Assembly (NCBI GenBank): GCA_958295665.1
Contig: OY282558.1
Span: 47,616,389 to 47,680,388 of the forward strand
Reading direction: 5' to 3'
DNA: 64,000 nt
DNA from: Tipula vernalis
Lineage: Eukaryota; Arthropoda; Insecta; Diptera; Tipulidae
Each line of letters opens with the position of its first letter. The stretch's first letter is position 1. Of this stretch, positions 1 to 10,810 are shown one piece after another. The position numbers were made by a program, and so were the translations under genes. The notes under the pieces were generated by a model. It saw nothing but the letters and a program-made list of their open reading frames with translations. It searched no databases and was not told where the DNA came from.

Positions 1-720
1 ATGAACATAAATTATGTAGTTGTAAAAATGTGGAACTTCTAGTTTTATGAGCTTTCACGTAGCAAAGTTTTTTAACCCAAATCATTTACTTTTTATTCTG
101 CAATTTGATAGTTTAAAGGAAGGGGGGATTTTGTTATTTAGAATATTTGTTTTGAATAAGCTTTAAGCTTGAAAATAATTTTATACTTTTTGGGTTTGTA
201 CATAATATTTTATTTTACAGTTTATCTTATAATAATTTCAGATTTTTAATTCAAGGTTTGATGAGCATAAATTATGTATTTTAAAAAATTGTCAACAGCA
301 TAAGCTTTAAGAGTTTTCGATTATCGAAGCTTTTCAAACTAATTAGTTTACTTCGAAATTGTTTATTACAAGGGATGGCGGAAATTTGGGTTGGATTTAG
401 AATATTTGTGATCAATGTAAATTTTTAAGAGCTTTTAGTTTGAGAACTTTTCAAACCAAACCATTTAACTTCCAAATTTGATATTATAAAGCAAGGTGGT
501 ATTTTGGGGTTAATTTAGAATATTGGTTTTCAATGAGCTTTGTGCCTTTCGGTAAATTCTGTATTTCGTTAAAATGTTTTATGAGCATAAATCACGTATT
601 TACAAGAAATGTCAAGAACTTTTAGTTTTAAGAGCTTTCATTTATCGAAGCTTTTCAACTCAAATTATTTTACTCAGAAATTTGATATTACAAAGGGATT
701 TATTGGCGCCATCGTTCAAA
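1..720. repeat. Degenerate tandem repeat, about 260-320 bp unit
   Basis: Three partial units begin with nearly the same phrase, ATGARCATAAATYAYGTA, at 1, 261 and 581. Each is followed by similar stretches (agcttt...cgaagcttttcaa, aatttgatattacaaag, tttagaatatttg). The left edge is cut by the window start, so the array may be longer. No coding potential is visible. It lies upstream of the transporter gene. Family unknown. Confidence 0.6.
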
Positions 721-2453
721 AGTAGATGAAGCAGAATGTGATTCATTTGAATGGTCTCAAATAAAACAAAACATCTTGCAACTCTACGCTATGACGTGGA
801 CTAAATATATCAAATTCATAAGAATCACAAATTTCGAATATAATTTGAAAAATATTAAGAATTTCGAAATAGTCTCAAAAATGTCGAATTTTGAAAGTAT
901 CAAATTGAATAACCTACACAAAATCGGAGAAATACCAAAATTCAGGCATAATCTCATAAGTATACTATACTACAATCTCAAACATACTCGGATAATCTCG
1001 AAAATCTCGAATAACCTGTCTGTTTCGTAACACCGAATCAAAAATTAAGTCTCCTACATCACGCATCTCATTTCCATGATAAACCGCAAAAATTTCGAGA
1101 AATTTTAAAATGTGATCAAAAGATGAAACCTGAAACAAGCGGATATGAAATCGGGAAACTATAAGTCGAACGAACGATAATTGAATATAGAGACTGACTG
1201 GTTTGGCTCAATTGAGGGAAACAAGAATTTATTTTCAGTCACGGTTATGTACCATATTTTTCTAGTTTCTTCTTGATTTTCATGAACATCACAATGATAC
1301 ATAGCAAGTTACGCAAAACGTATAATACAAATAAATCAACCGAGCAAACACAAAAATTGTTGTCGTTTAGCAAATTTTCTTCTAAATCTAAATATCGGTT
1401 ACAACCTAAAGGCATTTTTATTTCTATATAGTCAGAACCGATGATCTTAAATTTCTACTAATAAAGGAAATGTCTTATGCATCGAGACTGTACGGGGGTA
1501 AAGTAGTTTTATCAAAAATATAATTTGCTTTTGGTATTCGGTTGCTTTTAGTTTTCAAGTATTAACCCCACTCAACAGTAACAAGATTTGAATGGGTTAT
1601 TTTACTATTTCATGCCGACCCTTTCAACAAGCCAGAACCAATTTATATCAACATCCTTAAAAGTATTTTTGTTGTTGTTTTTATATTTCATTTAATTCAA
1701 TTGAAACCGTCTAAAGAAAATATTTGCTTCAGTTTTTCTTTATTAATGTTTAATCCTTAAGATCTACTATCTATATACACCGTCCTACATACGTGTTTAG
1801 TGCATATCTAGGTCAAATAATTAAAAGGGGCAAACAAACAGTGAGGAGTGCAAGAATAACGCCTTTTTTGAAAAGAACCTCGATACACATAAATCAAGAG
1901 CCTAATTTCACCATCGTTTTATCATGCTACATAAATAACAGAAGTGTACGACCATATACGTTTTTATGACTGTATACGTAGGTAAAATAAAATAATAAAG
2001 TTTTTCGATTGACCTAACTTATACCCAAATACTTCTTAAGACTTTGATTTTGTTTTTAATGATACTTTCAAACTATATATAAAGAGCTTTCAATACACTG
2101 CAAAGTTCAATTGTTTGTTTAGGATTAAAATAAAATAAAAATCCCTAATACGAAATCGTAATTCGTATATTTTGTATATACGAGAAAGCTCAGTGCCTGG
2201 ATAGAGAACAGCAAAATAAATTTTGCTCGTCCTTGTTGTTGTAAAGTTAAGTGGTGGAAATTTATTTTGAAATTCGATATTTTCCGTATTTGTATGTGCG
2301 TGTATGTGTGTGTGTGTAAATTGGGAAGAATAAAATAATAATCACAATAAAATAAAAAAAGGAAACAGAACAGGATGTTTCGGAATCAGCAAATAATTTT
2401 AGTTCGATAAAATTGAAATGAAAACGAGACTTTTTTTTTACTTTTATTTGCAG
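721..2453. other. Upstream non-coding DNA, no gene seen
   Basis: No convincing coding region. Positions about 780-1040 hold a loose run of AATCTCGAA/AATTTCGAA-like words, giving a spurious short open frame on the + strand. The rest is AT-rich, with a short TG run near 2295-2315. A pyrimidine tract ending in CAG at 2453 looks like a splice acceptor, so an upstream non-coding exon of the transporter gene probably lies somewhere in this stretch or before the window. Confidence 0.5.
2074..2084 (+). promoter_or_regulatory. Candidate TATA box upstream of the transporter gene
   Basis: TATATATAAAG lies about 35 bp upstream of a TTCAATT initiator-like word near 2106-2112. In such AT-rich DNA this arises easily by chance, and the acceptor-like site at 2453 suggests the main promoter may be further upstream. 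This is only a candidate. Confidence 0.18.
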
Positions 2454-2497
2454 GTCCGATTCCAAAGTGGAACGGTTGAGAACAATAGAGCATGAAA

Positions 2498-2557
2498 ATG
2501 GCGGATAACACGAGCATAACACCAAAGCTGTATGTAGTTTACCTTGTGCATAATTGA
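2498..2557 (+). other. Upstream ORF (19 codons) in the transporter leader
   Basis: An ATG in strong context (A at -3, G at +4: GAAAATGGCG) opens a 19-codon frame beginning MADNTSITPKL and ending in TGA before the main start at 2619. It lies just after the acceptor-like CAG at 2453. It could be a regulatory uORF. It could also be a short alternative first coding exon, since a GTATGT donor-like word sits at 2530, but that donor leaves two bases over and does not match the phase of exons 7819 or 8029. Position and context are seen; function is inferred. Confidence 0.35.
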
Positions 2558-2618
2558 AAAGCGGCTACCTAGTAAAAGTATTAGAAATCAAAATATTAAA
2601 AAAATTCTTGATCCTAAA

Positions 2619-3468
2619 ATGTATTGCACATGTGATAAAAGTCAGTGGACAAATTCGCTTCCATTATCGAGGAATCATTTGAATAATGTGAACACGCTGT
2701 CGAACAATCATTTAAATTATTTAAAAACTTTAAATAATTCGATGACACATATTCCTAAAATTACACAACAACAACAACATAAACAGCACCAATCACATCA
2801 GCAACAGTTTCAACAACAACAACAACACCAACAACCTTTTCAAACACAAAATAATCAATACACCAAAAATGTGATGCCGTGACAATATTGCAATTGTAGC
2901 AATAAAACACAGACCGTACATGAATCCACAGTCCCAACAACCTATACAAATCCGAACTACATAAATAGTAGTAACGTACACAACAATAATTTTTGGAATA
3001 ATCACCCGCCGCAACACAATCACTTAGGCAAATATCCTAGTATATCAGCGTCCTGCATTTATCCACCAAATTCATCGTATCACATTGGTACGTTAGCGAA
3101 TAAAATTGAAAAGCAGCCACCTATAAATTATCTACCGCCACAACAACAAATCCAACACCAACATCAACACCAACAACAACAACACCAATATTTCGTCCAC
3201 AATCAATCACAAAATTACAGCAATCAAAAATCGCAAGACAATATTATAGACGATATGATTGGCCCTTCAAATGATAGTGTATCACCCCCGTTATCCGCAT
3301 CACCACCGCCAGCACCACCACCATTGCCACCGCTACAACGAGGATGTGTACGTTGTCGTTTTGCATCCACATCGAATATACCATCACGGGTCGATGGTCA
3401 TAGCCATTCCGATATCAATCATCAGCAGGCGACAAATAGTTTTCGATTACAACCGAATAGTTATACGG
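2619..3468 (+). CDS. SLC16-like monocarboxylate transporter, first coding exon, with an in-frame UGA
   Basis: Encodes the cytosolic N-terminal tail upstream of the MCT membrane domain. The frame is open from 2538 to the donor G|GTAAGT at 3468/3469 apart from one TGA at 2880-2882. ATG 2619 (CTAAAATG) is the first in-frame ATG. It gives 87 codons before the UGA and 195 codons plus one base after it. Both parts are rich in Gln, Asn and His (CAA/CAC runs at 2767-2840 and 3140-3190). A proline run (residues from about 3295) and a basic Cys-Arg stretch follow. The leftover base G joins exon 7819 to make Gly. UGA is followed by C, the leaky context. If there is no readthrough, the next in-frame ATG is at 3255. 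Alternatives are a sequencing error or a damaged allele. Confidence 0.7.
2880..2904 (+). promoter_or_regulatory. UGA-C stop in leaky context with adjacent small stem-loop
   Basis: The stop TGA (2880-2882) is followed by CAA. Starting four bases after the stop, TATTGC (2886-2891) pairs perfectly with GCAATA (2899-2904) around a 7-nt loop. UGA-C is the context enriched among known Drosophila readthrough genes, and downstream structure can promote readthrough. The stem is short and AU-rich, so its contribution is uncertain. Confidence 0.35.
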
Positions 3469-3880
3469 GTAAGTACTCTTGAGCGTTTTACTTAAATATA
3501 AACAAAACATAGCTGACAGATATGCGCACTTAGTGCTTGATTTGGTTGTTTAGAGTGCAAAAAAAACAGTTTAAAAATGTTCTGCTCTGACCTATAATTT
3601 CGTACCCTCGATATAAAAGGATTCGAGAACCGGGGTTTCAATTTACTGTGGTAATTGCAAATCTAGTGGTAGTTCAAATAAGCTAATCATAGTCAGACAA
3701 AATTGATCCCCTGAGACGCCCCCGTCTTGGGAAACTAATGAAATTTCAGAATCGCTCCAACAAATTTCTGTTGAACATGTTCATGGCATTACAATTTTTG
3801 CTGGTATATTTGTTGACTACCACTCGGTGTTGGTAAAACGTTTTAACGGTTTAGTTTTTATTGCACAAAGGAAAGCTTAA
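3469..3880 (+). other. Start of intron 1, nothing recognised
   Basis: The sequence begins with a canonical GTAAGT donor. No coding region, RNA gene or clear repeat was identified in these roughly 410 bp before the CAACTC array. Confidence 0.5.
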
Positions 3881-5330
3881 TACAAGAAATTACCTCAATA
3901 TAACCTTCAACCCTAGTCTAAACTCAACCTTTAACACAACCCCCAAATTAACCCTCAACTCAACCCCAAGATTCATGTTCAACTCAAATCCTAAATCAAC
4001 ACGGTTCAAAAATCAAATGCGTACATGAACTCAATAATGACTCTGACCCCAACTCAGTACCCCACCTAACAACAATCCACCCGTCAACTAAGTAAACGCC
4101 CAACTCAATTCTCAATCAACGCTGACTCCATACTCAACTCAATCCCAACTCAAATCCAACTCAACCCCAACTTAGTCCTAGTCCAACCACAACTCAACAT
4201 TAACTTGACCTGCAACTCAACTCCCAAATCAACATTATCTTAAAAATTACAAGTGTCCGTGAACTCAAGTAAAGTTAACCCCAATCGAACCGTCAAATCA
4301 ACACACAAATAAATCAGCAGCAAAACTGCCAACTAAACCCTAACCCTACTCCAACTCAACTCCAACTCAACCCTCAATTCAACCGCAAAATATGAATGGC
4401 GGTTTCACCTCACGATGTGATCTGAACTTCGGTTCGGAAAATTAACTCAACTCCCATATCAACCTCTCCAACTTAATTTACAACTCAATCGCAATGCAAT
4501 CCTCAACACAATCACCAAATTAACTGCCAACTCAAACCTCAAATTCAATCACCAATTCAACCTCAAATACACTTTCAAATCAAACCTTAACCTAACCTCA
4601 AACTTAAAGCCAACCTCAATCCGCGGAACAACCCTCAAATAATTGCCCCAACAAATCCCTCACTCAACCCCAATGGAAGGTAACTCAACTCAACTTAACT
4701 CGAAACAAATATTAACCCTCTACTCAATGGCCAACACAATCCCGAAATATAACTCGATACGAAAGCTACAAGTGGGTAAAACTCAACTCAAATGGAACCT
4801 AACTCAATCCTCAAACCAGCATAAAATTGATCAAGTGCTCACTAAACTCCAATCCTACACCAATGCAACCCCAATTCAATTCACCAATAGAAACCACTCA
4901 TCCCTCAACTTAACCGCAAACTCAACGCTCAACTAAATCCTCAAATCAGCATATACAAAAAACTGATCAACATGGTAACATCACGACATGGTTTTGGATC
5001 AATTTGTGTCACAGGTAACCCTCTTGACGTACAGCTTCTAAAAGGTTTTTATTTCAAAAGTTCTCTGACCATTGAAACATATTGGTAAAAAAAAATTATA
5101 AATCGGACAAGCCCTTCTTGAGATATCATACGGTACAGACAGACATCCAGTGCAGATTTCCAGAAGGGCCAAAATTTTCTTGTTGCTTTTTTGGATTCAA
5201 GGACTTTCAAACCATTGAGAAATGTGGTTTGGTCTAGATTATTTTTGACAAAATTTCAATACTTTGGTCCTTTTAGACCGAAGTAACTCAACGCCCAACT
5301 CAATCCTAAAACCAACATACCGGGTGACAC
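3880..5330 (+). repeat. Composite repeat: CAACTC/CAACCC degenerate array plus CGGACAAG...ACAGACATCC module
   Basis: From about 3885 to 4970 the + strand is a run of variants of AACTCAACCCCAACTCAAC, very poor in G. At 5030-5290 comes a different module: CGGACAAGCCCTTCTTGAGA, TACAGACAGACATCCAG, and a tract ending GATTTCAATACTTTGG. A short return of the CAACTC words follows at 5283-5320. The same array-plus-module pair occurs reversed at 13490-14055, so the two parts behave as one repeat family. Short open frames in the array are composition artefacts. Confidence 0.65.
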
Positions 5331-5530
5331 TTTTTAATCGACGAATCCAAATATCTCCTAAAATACACCATCTACAAAAAAATGGTTTAGCCAAAAATTG
5401 TAAACGACAATGGGGGTCATTTATCTGTTCTTTAAGTGGAAGCTCCAATTTTTGTCACGGGATTTGAGAAGAGCGCGAATTTTACGTTTGAAATAATATT
5501 ATGAAGCATTATTGTGACCTTGAGTAAGTC

Positions 5531-6226
5531 AAATCCAGGTTAAATGTTTAAAAGGTAATCAGATGCTGTTAATTTAGATTTAAGAGCTTTTAATGCTTTT
5601 TACGATAAGTGTTTGGCGGCAAGTCGAATAATAGAGAAACTTCAAAAAATTCGAAGACCCTGTCGTTATTTTTAGCGTTGCCCGGAAACTACGGTGTGGA
5701 CATACTTGAGTCTTCTTGCCTCTCACGTTTGGGGTGCTTCTTGTCTCTTGGCTTGATCTAGTTGTAGGCCGTTGAGCAAAAACAACATTTATCTAGAATC
5801 CCCACAAATAAAATCTGGTGATGTGAGATCCGGTGAGCAAGGCAACTGGACCTCCTCATTCGATCCAGCTGGCACGTGATGTGATAGGGGTGATACCTTA
5901 GGCCTTTTCAAAATTACACCTGATATAAATAAATTTGTGCCTTGAAGCAACTGGAGGCAACTTCGAACAGTTGATTCGTTTGTATAGTAATCGATATAAT
6001 TTTAGTAATGGTGAGAGAGAAGAAGACTCACGATAATCAAGCACTACAAATGAAACAGAATTTACTGCGTCTACGTATTTGGTTCCGGGTAACGCTGAAA
6101 GTAACGATAAGGTCTTCGAAATTTTGGCAGATTCTCTACCGTTCAAAGTAGAGATAAGCACTCATAAAAAGCTCTTAAATCTAAACTAACAGCATCTGAG
6201 TACTTTTTAAATATTTAACCTTGATT
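5531..6226. mobile_element. Foldback/inverted-repeat element, about 150-bp arms
   Basis: The left arm 5531-5690 and right arm 6083-6226 are inverted copies. Both carry GGTTAAATrTTTAAAArGTA, CAGATGCTGTTArTTTAGAT, TTAAGAGCTTTTwATG, TTCGAAGACC and AGCGTTrCCCGGAA in opposite orientation. The spacer of about 390 bp includes a Tc1-type transposase remnant. Arms are diverged but obvious by eye. This could be a long-TIR Tc1-like element or an unrelated foldback that captured it. Target duplication not determined. Confidence 0.6.
5720..5890 (-). pseudogene. Tc1/mariner-type transposase remnant (C-terminal catalytic region)
   Basis: On the - strand, split between two frames, are GGPVA, CSPDLTSPDF and FYLWGF followed by VVFAQRPTTR. 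This resembles the block around the last catalytic acidic residue of the insect IS630-Tc1/mariner transposases that read GPVxWPxRSPDLTPLDFxLWG. There is at least one frameshift. Too short for family assignment. Confidence 0.45.
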
Positions 6227-7818
6227 TCTTCCGTTTAAAAAACCACCTTGACTTTCAAAAGACCTTGAAAATTGACACTTTTCCTTCCTGATATAGAAGC
6301 TTCCTATTATGCTTAGAAAACCCAACAAATTCGAAACAACCACTTCTGAGTGTTTTTAAACATTTAACTTTGATTTCACCTTCCCCTATCCGACCCTCTT
6401 GATAAACAGCTTCCAAAAGCTTTTCAATTCTCAGCCTTCACCATAGAAATAGATTGCTGAGAAAAATTCCAAATCGGATAAGAGGTTCGCGAGATACCAC
6501 GGATAAAGACAGACATCCAGAATTTCATTTTTTTTCTTTAACGGACCCAGGAACTTCCAAAACGTGGAGAAAGTGATTTTGAACTAAAAAAAATGTTTTA
6601 TCATTTTTGACCGGATTTCAATAACTTTGGCCCTTTTTTGAATATTGCAAATCGCAACTACCTCATTTGAATCAGAAAATTACTAATATTCAGCAAGGAT
6701 CTGTCACAATGAGGCAGAAATATTTTAGACCCATTTTTGGTCTCAAAGTTGGTGCTAAAATCTACAAAACAATAGTTGGCTTTCCATCTAGCACGAGATC
6801 ACTGAAAGTTTGAGAACAAAATAAAAAATTGTTTGTCGCTGCTGTGTCCCAATGGTTCGGACTAGACAATTGCTGCTCAACTTAATTCGTATAGCAGCTA
6901 TCCGATCCGCCTTTACTATAGAAAACGTGAGTACAAACATCCAGATAAAGATCCAGACCGATGAATGCAACTATTGGCGCCATTTGCATCTTGGATTAAG
7001 TTACTTCGAAGAGCCATAGAGAAATGTTTATGCCCAAAGTTCTTATCCCATATTATACAATTTATATAGGAATTGGACTTCACGTTTTTCAACGTATCTT
7101 ATAGGCCGATTTAAATTTTCAACATTGGGAGCAAAAAGGTTGAACATTATTCATAATATTGAAGGAGTTTTCTTTGGAGTTTAGAAAATCACTCCAACTT
7201 TTAAACCACTCTCGCCGTTTTGTATGCAAATCAAATGTAGACCGTAGTACATTTTTGTCTTAAACAAATTTTGGGAAGGAGTTCTTTCGGAGATTTATGA
7301 CAAACATCATTCCAAATTAACGTTCAATATTTTAATTATGGCAAAATATGTACTTCTAACATTTGACTGGTTGCCCCTGAAAGGCGTACAATTACATATC
7401 AGTCAGGTAGATTTCCATGAAGCTGAACTCATATGGAGATTTTTTTCAATAAAAATTTTTTTTACAATGGAATATTTGCATCGGTTTCAATTTCAATCTT
7501 CAAACATAAAATCTTTTATGCTGCAGTATGCAAAATTAAATAAAAGAAAATCGATATACATGATACATACATAATGTATGAGTCGATTTTGATTACACCA
7601 ATAAATTAAATTAATTAAATATTCATTTGAATTTTAAATTATCCAACACAAAAAACAAAAAAATTGTTGTTGTCATGTATGTTAATAAATTTATACAAGT
7701 TGTTTATTTAAAAAAATAAAAATAAAAATTCTGACGTTATTATTATTCAAATAAATAAATTAATTAAAAATAATTTATTGAATAAATTTTTTTTTTTTTT
7801 TTTTTTTTGTGTCCGCAG
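6227..7818. other. Rest of intron 1; one diverged copy of the ACAGACATCC module
   Basis: Positions 6400-6650 match the module seen at 5030-5290: CAAATCGGATAAGAGGTTCG, ACAGACATCCAGAAT, GACCGGATTTCAATAACTTTGG. From 6650 to 7780 there is AT-rich sequence with no recognised feature. A T-run of over 20 bases (about 7788-7808) forms the polypyrimidine tract of the acceptor CAG at 7818. Confidence 0.5.
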
Positions 7819-7955
7819 GCTACGACGCCAGAACCAGACAATTAGAAGAAGACGATTCAGCATATCCAGCCCTTCTCGAACGAGAATTACATTCGTTACA
7901 TCGAAATGTCCCTGCATTGCGACGTGCTGGCGTAGACACGAATGCAATAAGACAG
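7819..7955 (+). CDS. SLC16-like monocarboxylate transporter, second coding exon
   Basis: This is a 137-bp exon between acceptor CCGCAG (7813-7818) and donor CAG|GTATAC (7955/7956). It takes the leftover G of the first exon to form Gly, then reads YDARTRQLEEDDSAYPALLE and on to a basic, leucine-rich stretch ending NAIRQ. It ends in phase 0, matching the next exon. It encodes the cytosolic segment just before TM1. There is no known domain; the call rests on splicing and phase. Confidence 0.75.
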
Positions 7956-8028
7956 GTATACACTTTAATTTACATATTTAATTAATTAAATTTAATAATT
8001 ATTGATTTCTTTTTATGTAACTATACAG

Positions 8029-8176
8029 CATTTTTATCCGGACGGTGGATGGGGATGGATTGTTTGTGGTGTTGCATTTCTAGCCCATGTTCTTACAACT
8101 GGTTTTCAATTATCTTATGGATTATTATTGCTCTACGCTATAAAATATTTAGGATCTGATGTTGCAACCGAAACAG
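8029..8176 (+). CDS. SLC16-like monocarboxylate transporter, third coding exon (MCT signature and TM1)
   Basis: Acceptor TACAG (8024-8028); donor ACAG|GTAATA (8176/8177). It begins HFYPDGGWGWIVCGVAF. The DGGWGW motif is the conserved N-terminal signature at TM1 of the monocarboxylate transporter family (proton-linked or facilitative transport of lactate, pyruvate and related solutes across membranes). A hydrophobic TM1 follows, then YGLLLLYAIKYLGSDVATET in the first external loop. The intron before it is only 73 bp; the one after is 51.3 kb. The exon leaves one base, G, completing Gly with 59504. Substrate cannot be told from this part. Confidence 0.88.
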
Positions 8177-9010
8177 GTAATAATTTAGATAAAATATAAC
8201 AAATTTATAATAATATGTTAACCCCGTATGTCTCATAAATATAATGATCATTATTAATTACAATCGTAAAACTTAATACAAATCGGAAAATTTGTGTAAT
8301 GTTGAAGACTAGAGTTGAAGCCAAAAAAAGAAATAAATTGGTTTTGTAAACAAATTAATAAAATAATCTAAAATATTAAAACAATCTTTGAGAGTGACAT
8401 AGATTTTTTGTTTTGGGTACATAAAATCATTCCCCAACGTAATAAAATTTATAACTCCTCTCGGACATATAAAATATTAGGTTGGACAAGAGCCAAATTA
8501 ATAAGTCTTCGTTTTTAGTGCAGTCAAGCAAATATGAAGCGTGTTAATGATTGATTAAATTAATTTTTTTGGCGCATTTATCTAACACTAGCTGAAATAC
8601 CCGGCATTAACACTTGTATCCTTTCCGCAAGTATAAATAATTGGTATACCAAACCTCTAATAAGGATGAACAACAAAACTATTTTCGGTTGTTAAATGTC
8701 ATTTTTTTTCATCACTATGATTTCCGATGCCGTCATGAAGGTGAACAGTATCGTATGTAATAGTGGGTTTCAAATGTAGAAGTAAACAAAATTTACAATG
8801 ATAAAAACTGCACTATTTAAAGCTAAAACTGTCAATTGGTGTCCAATCTTCGGTTTATTTGTTTTACTAAAATGCTTCTTTGTATATAACATTAGTGACC
8901 CCGCTAATAGCGACGAAGGTAGTCCAAATAGATTTTGGTTTGCGGGAACATGCTACGTAAAGCTGTCCATGTGAAAAGCATTCTTCCCGTAAATCTGTGC
9001 CAGGGCTGGG
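8177..9010 (+). other. Start of the 51.3-kb intron 3, no gene
   Basis: Canonical GTAATA donor followed by AT-rich sequence. No coding region or named repeat was identified before the LINE remnant. Confidence 0.45.
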
Positions 9011-9011
9011 G

Positions 9012-10540
9012 GGGGGGGGATAACTCTCCAACTGTCAACGGAGTTTAAATATCTGGGTGTCGTATACTTGATCAGAAATTGATATGGAATCCCCACTTAA
9101 ATCATATCACAAACAAGGCGAATAAGGCCTACCTCACTTACCAAAGAATGATTGGCAAAACGTGGGGACTGAGCCCACAAATGTTGGTTTGGTTCTACCG
9201 GGCCGTCATTAGACCTATGGTCTTTTATGCGGCGATTTTGTGATGGCCAAAGGCGGAGCAGACTGGTGCACGGAGAATACTGGACAAGATCCAGAGGTTA
9301 ATCTGTGTTGGTGCAACTGGTGCAATGAGGACTTGTCCAACAGCTGCCCTTGAAAGAATACTGGGGCACTCACCACTGCACCTACACATTAAAAAAGTAG
9401 CCGGTTCAAGAGGTCTGAGCCTAAGAATTATAGCCAAAATTAAAACTGTAAGGCCAGGACACAACAGTATCCTACAAAAATTAAACTTTAAGGAGGAATT
9501 GATCCAACTATCGGATTTTATGGTACGGACAATAGACTGCCAGAGGAATTTTACTATTAGTTTGCCGGATAGGGCAATGGTAGAGAATATTATCTCCTCC
9601 CTCCCCCGCCATGCTTCTGTATGGTTACGGATGGGTCAAAAACAGACGGGGGTACCGGTGCAGAGATAGCCGGGCTCGACCTAGAGCTATGCATCCCACT
9701 GGGTACCACCCCACAGTTTTTCAGGCAGAGACCTTTGCTATTGAGGTATGTGTGGTTCAATGCCTCAAAAAGAAATATAAGAAGACCGAGATCTATATAA
9801 TCTCGGACAGTCAGGCAGCTCTGCTAGCCTTAGGAGCTTCAGTGTTCAACTCGAAATTGATCTGGAGCTGCTACTGTAATTTATTAGAACTTCGTAAAGC
9901 AAATAAAGTCACCCTTTTGTGGTCTCCTGGCCACTCCACCATTAGAGGAAATGAGGCAGCAGACCGATGTGCAAAAATGGGAACAAGCCGAGATTTCCTG
10001 CGTCCCAGTCCTAGTATTGCTTTTTCCAAAACCCATTTGGCAGATGGTATAAGGGACCGGAGCAGAACTATAGGAAATTACTCTGGTAGTCCTCCATTGG
10101 GATGAGACAGGCCAAGAAATTATTCAGTTATAATATTATATGTCTGGGAGAGGCACCGAGGATGGACCGCCAATCCCTAAGATCCCTTACCTGGTTTTTA
10201 ATAGGGCACGGCCCTTTTAAAGGCCGTCTACATAAAATGGGAAGGTCCCTTACGGACCAGTGCAGATTCTGTGACTGCGGTAAGGAGACATCGGAACACC
10301 TACTATTCACATGCGATGATATCATCCTAAAAAGATTAAAGTTCCTCAATGCGTATATAATTCAGTGGCCTAACGCCGACCCACTGGATATGCATCATGT
10401 AGCGGCGTTTATCAAGGATATAGATCTACATTTGAAGTAGGAATCTCTAGGGATGCACAATAGGCCTCAATGGTCGCAGTGCTCTGGGCTACATACACCC
10501 ACACTTTAAAAAATAAAATAAAAAAAAAAAATAAAAATCA
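9012..10540 (+). mobile_element. 5'-truncated LINE with RNase H domain (R1/LOA/I-like)
   Basis: Coding from about 9035 on reads the end of a reverse transcriptase (EFKYLGVV, NKANKAYLTYQRMIGKTWGL, TGAMRTCPTAALE). It continues as an RNase H domain and a terminal Cys/His zinc-binding stretch, and ends at 10438-10440. An A-rich tail lies at about 10507-10537. The element starts after a run of about 13 G at 9009-9019; endonuclease and most of the RT are missing, as expected for 5'-truncated target-primed insertions. The reading frame changes at least twice, so it is dead. LINEs with RNase H occur in the R1, LOA and I groups; the exact clade was not determined. Confidence 0.8.
9611..10440 (+). pseudogene. 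RNase H and C-terminal zinc-knuckle region of the 9-10.5 kb LINE, frameshifted
   Basis: The first RNase H motif VTDGSKTDGG is at 9624-9653 in one frame. After a shift near 9715 come FQAETFAIE (Glu motif), IISDSQAALLAL (Asp motif) and WSPGHSTIRGNEAADRCAK (His/Asp motif). The four acidic positions are therefore still present across two frames. Another shift near 10090 leads to the C-terminal part with CRFCDC...EHLLFTC, a CCHC-type finger usual at the end of such LINE proteins. Stop at 10438-10440. Confidence 0.8.
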
Positions 10541-10559
10541 TGAAAATTTTGGACCTTTT

Positions 10560-10810
10560 GAGATTTTTTGAGATTTATCTGTTTTGAGGCCCCCTGAGTC
10601 CGAAAAAGTAAGTTTCGAAATGGTGTCTGTTTGTCAGTCAGTCTGTCTGTGTCCTCTCTACATCCCAGATGGTTTGACCAATCGAACTGAAACTTCAGAT
10701 TTAAACTTTTTTTATATATTGGGAGGTCCCAGTGAATTTTACTCCAAATAGGCTAACCGGAAGTGGCCACTCCCTTGGTCAAGAAAATTTATTTTGCAAA
10801 TATCTTAAAA
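10560..10810 (+). repeat. Dispersed repeat with GTCTGTCTGTGTCCTCTCTA core
   Basis: Contains a CTGTCTGTGTCCTCTCTACA core, then CAGATGGTTTGACC and AATCGAACTGAAACTTCA. A related copy in the opposite orientation lies at 41740-41920 (same core, TCGAACTGAAACTTCATATT, CCGGAAGCG versus CCGGAAGTG). Non-coding. Family not recognised. Confidence 0.55.

Noticed and set aside
2880..2882. Selenocysteine codon
   Set aside because: No SECIS context could be assessed (3' UTR outside the window) and the family and tail are not selenoproteins; readthrough or error is simpler.
2761..3023. Open frames on the - strand rich in Val and Leu opposite the Gln-rich exon
   Set aside because: They are the antisense reading of CAA/CAC runs; the + strand frame joins in phase to the transporter exons.
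3255..3495. His/Pro/Tyr-rich alternative + strand frame (3259-3495)
   Set aside because: It overlaps the transporter exon in another frame and runs through the splice donor at 3469.
4643..4936. 97-codon Asn/Thr/Gln/Ser-rich frame in the CAACTC array
   Set aside because: Composition artefact of a degenerate repeat with few G and hence few stops; no start context or splice link.
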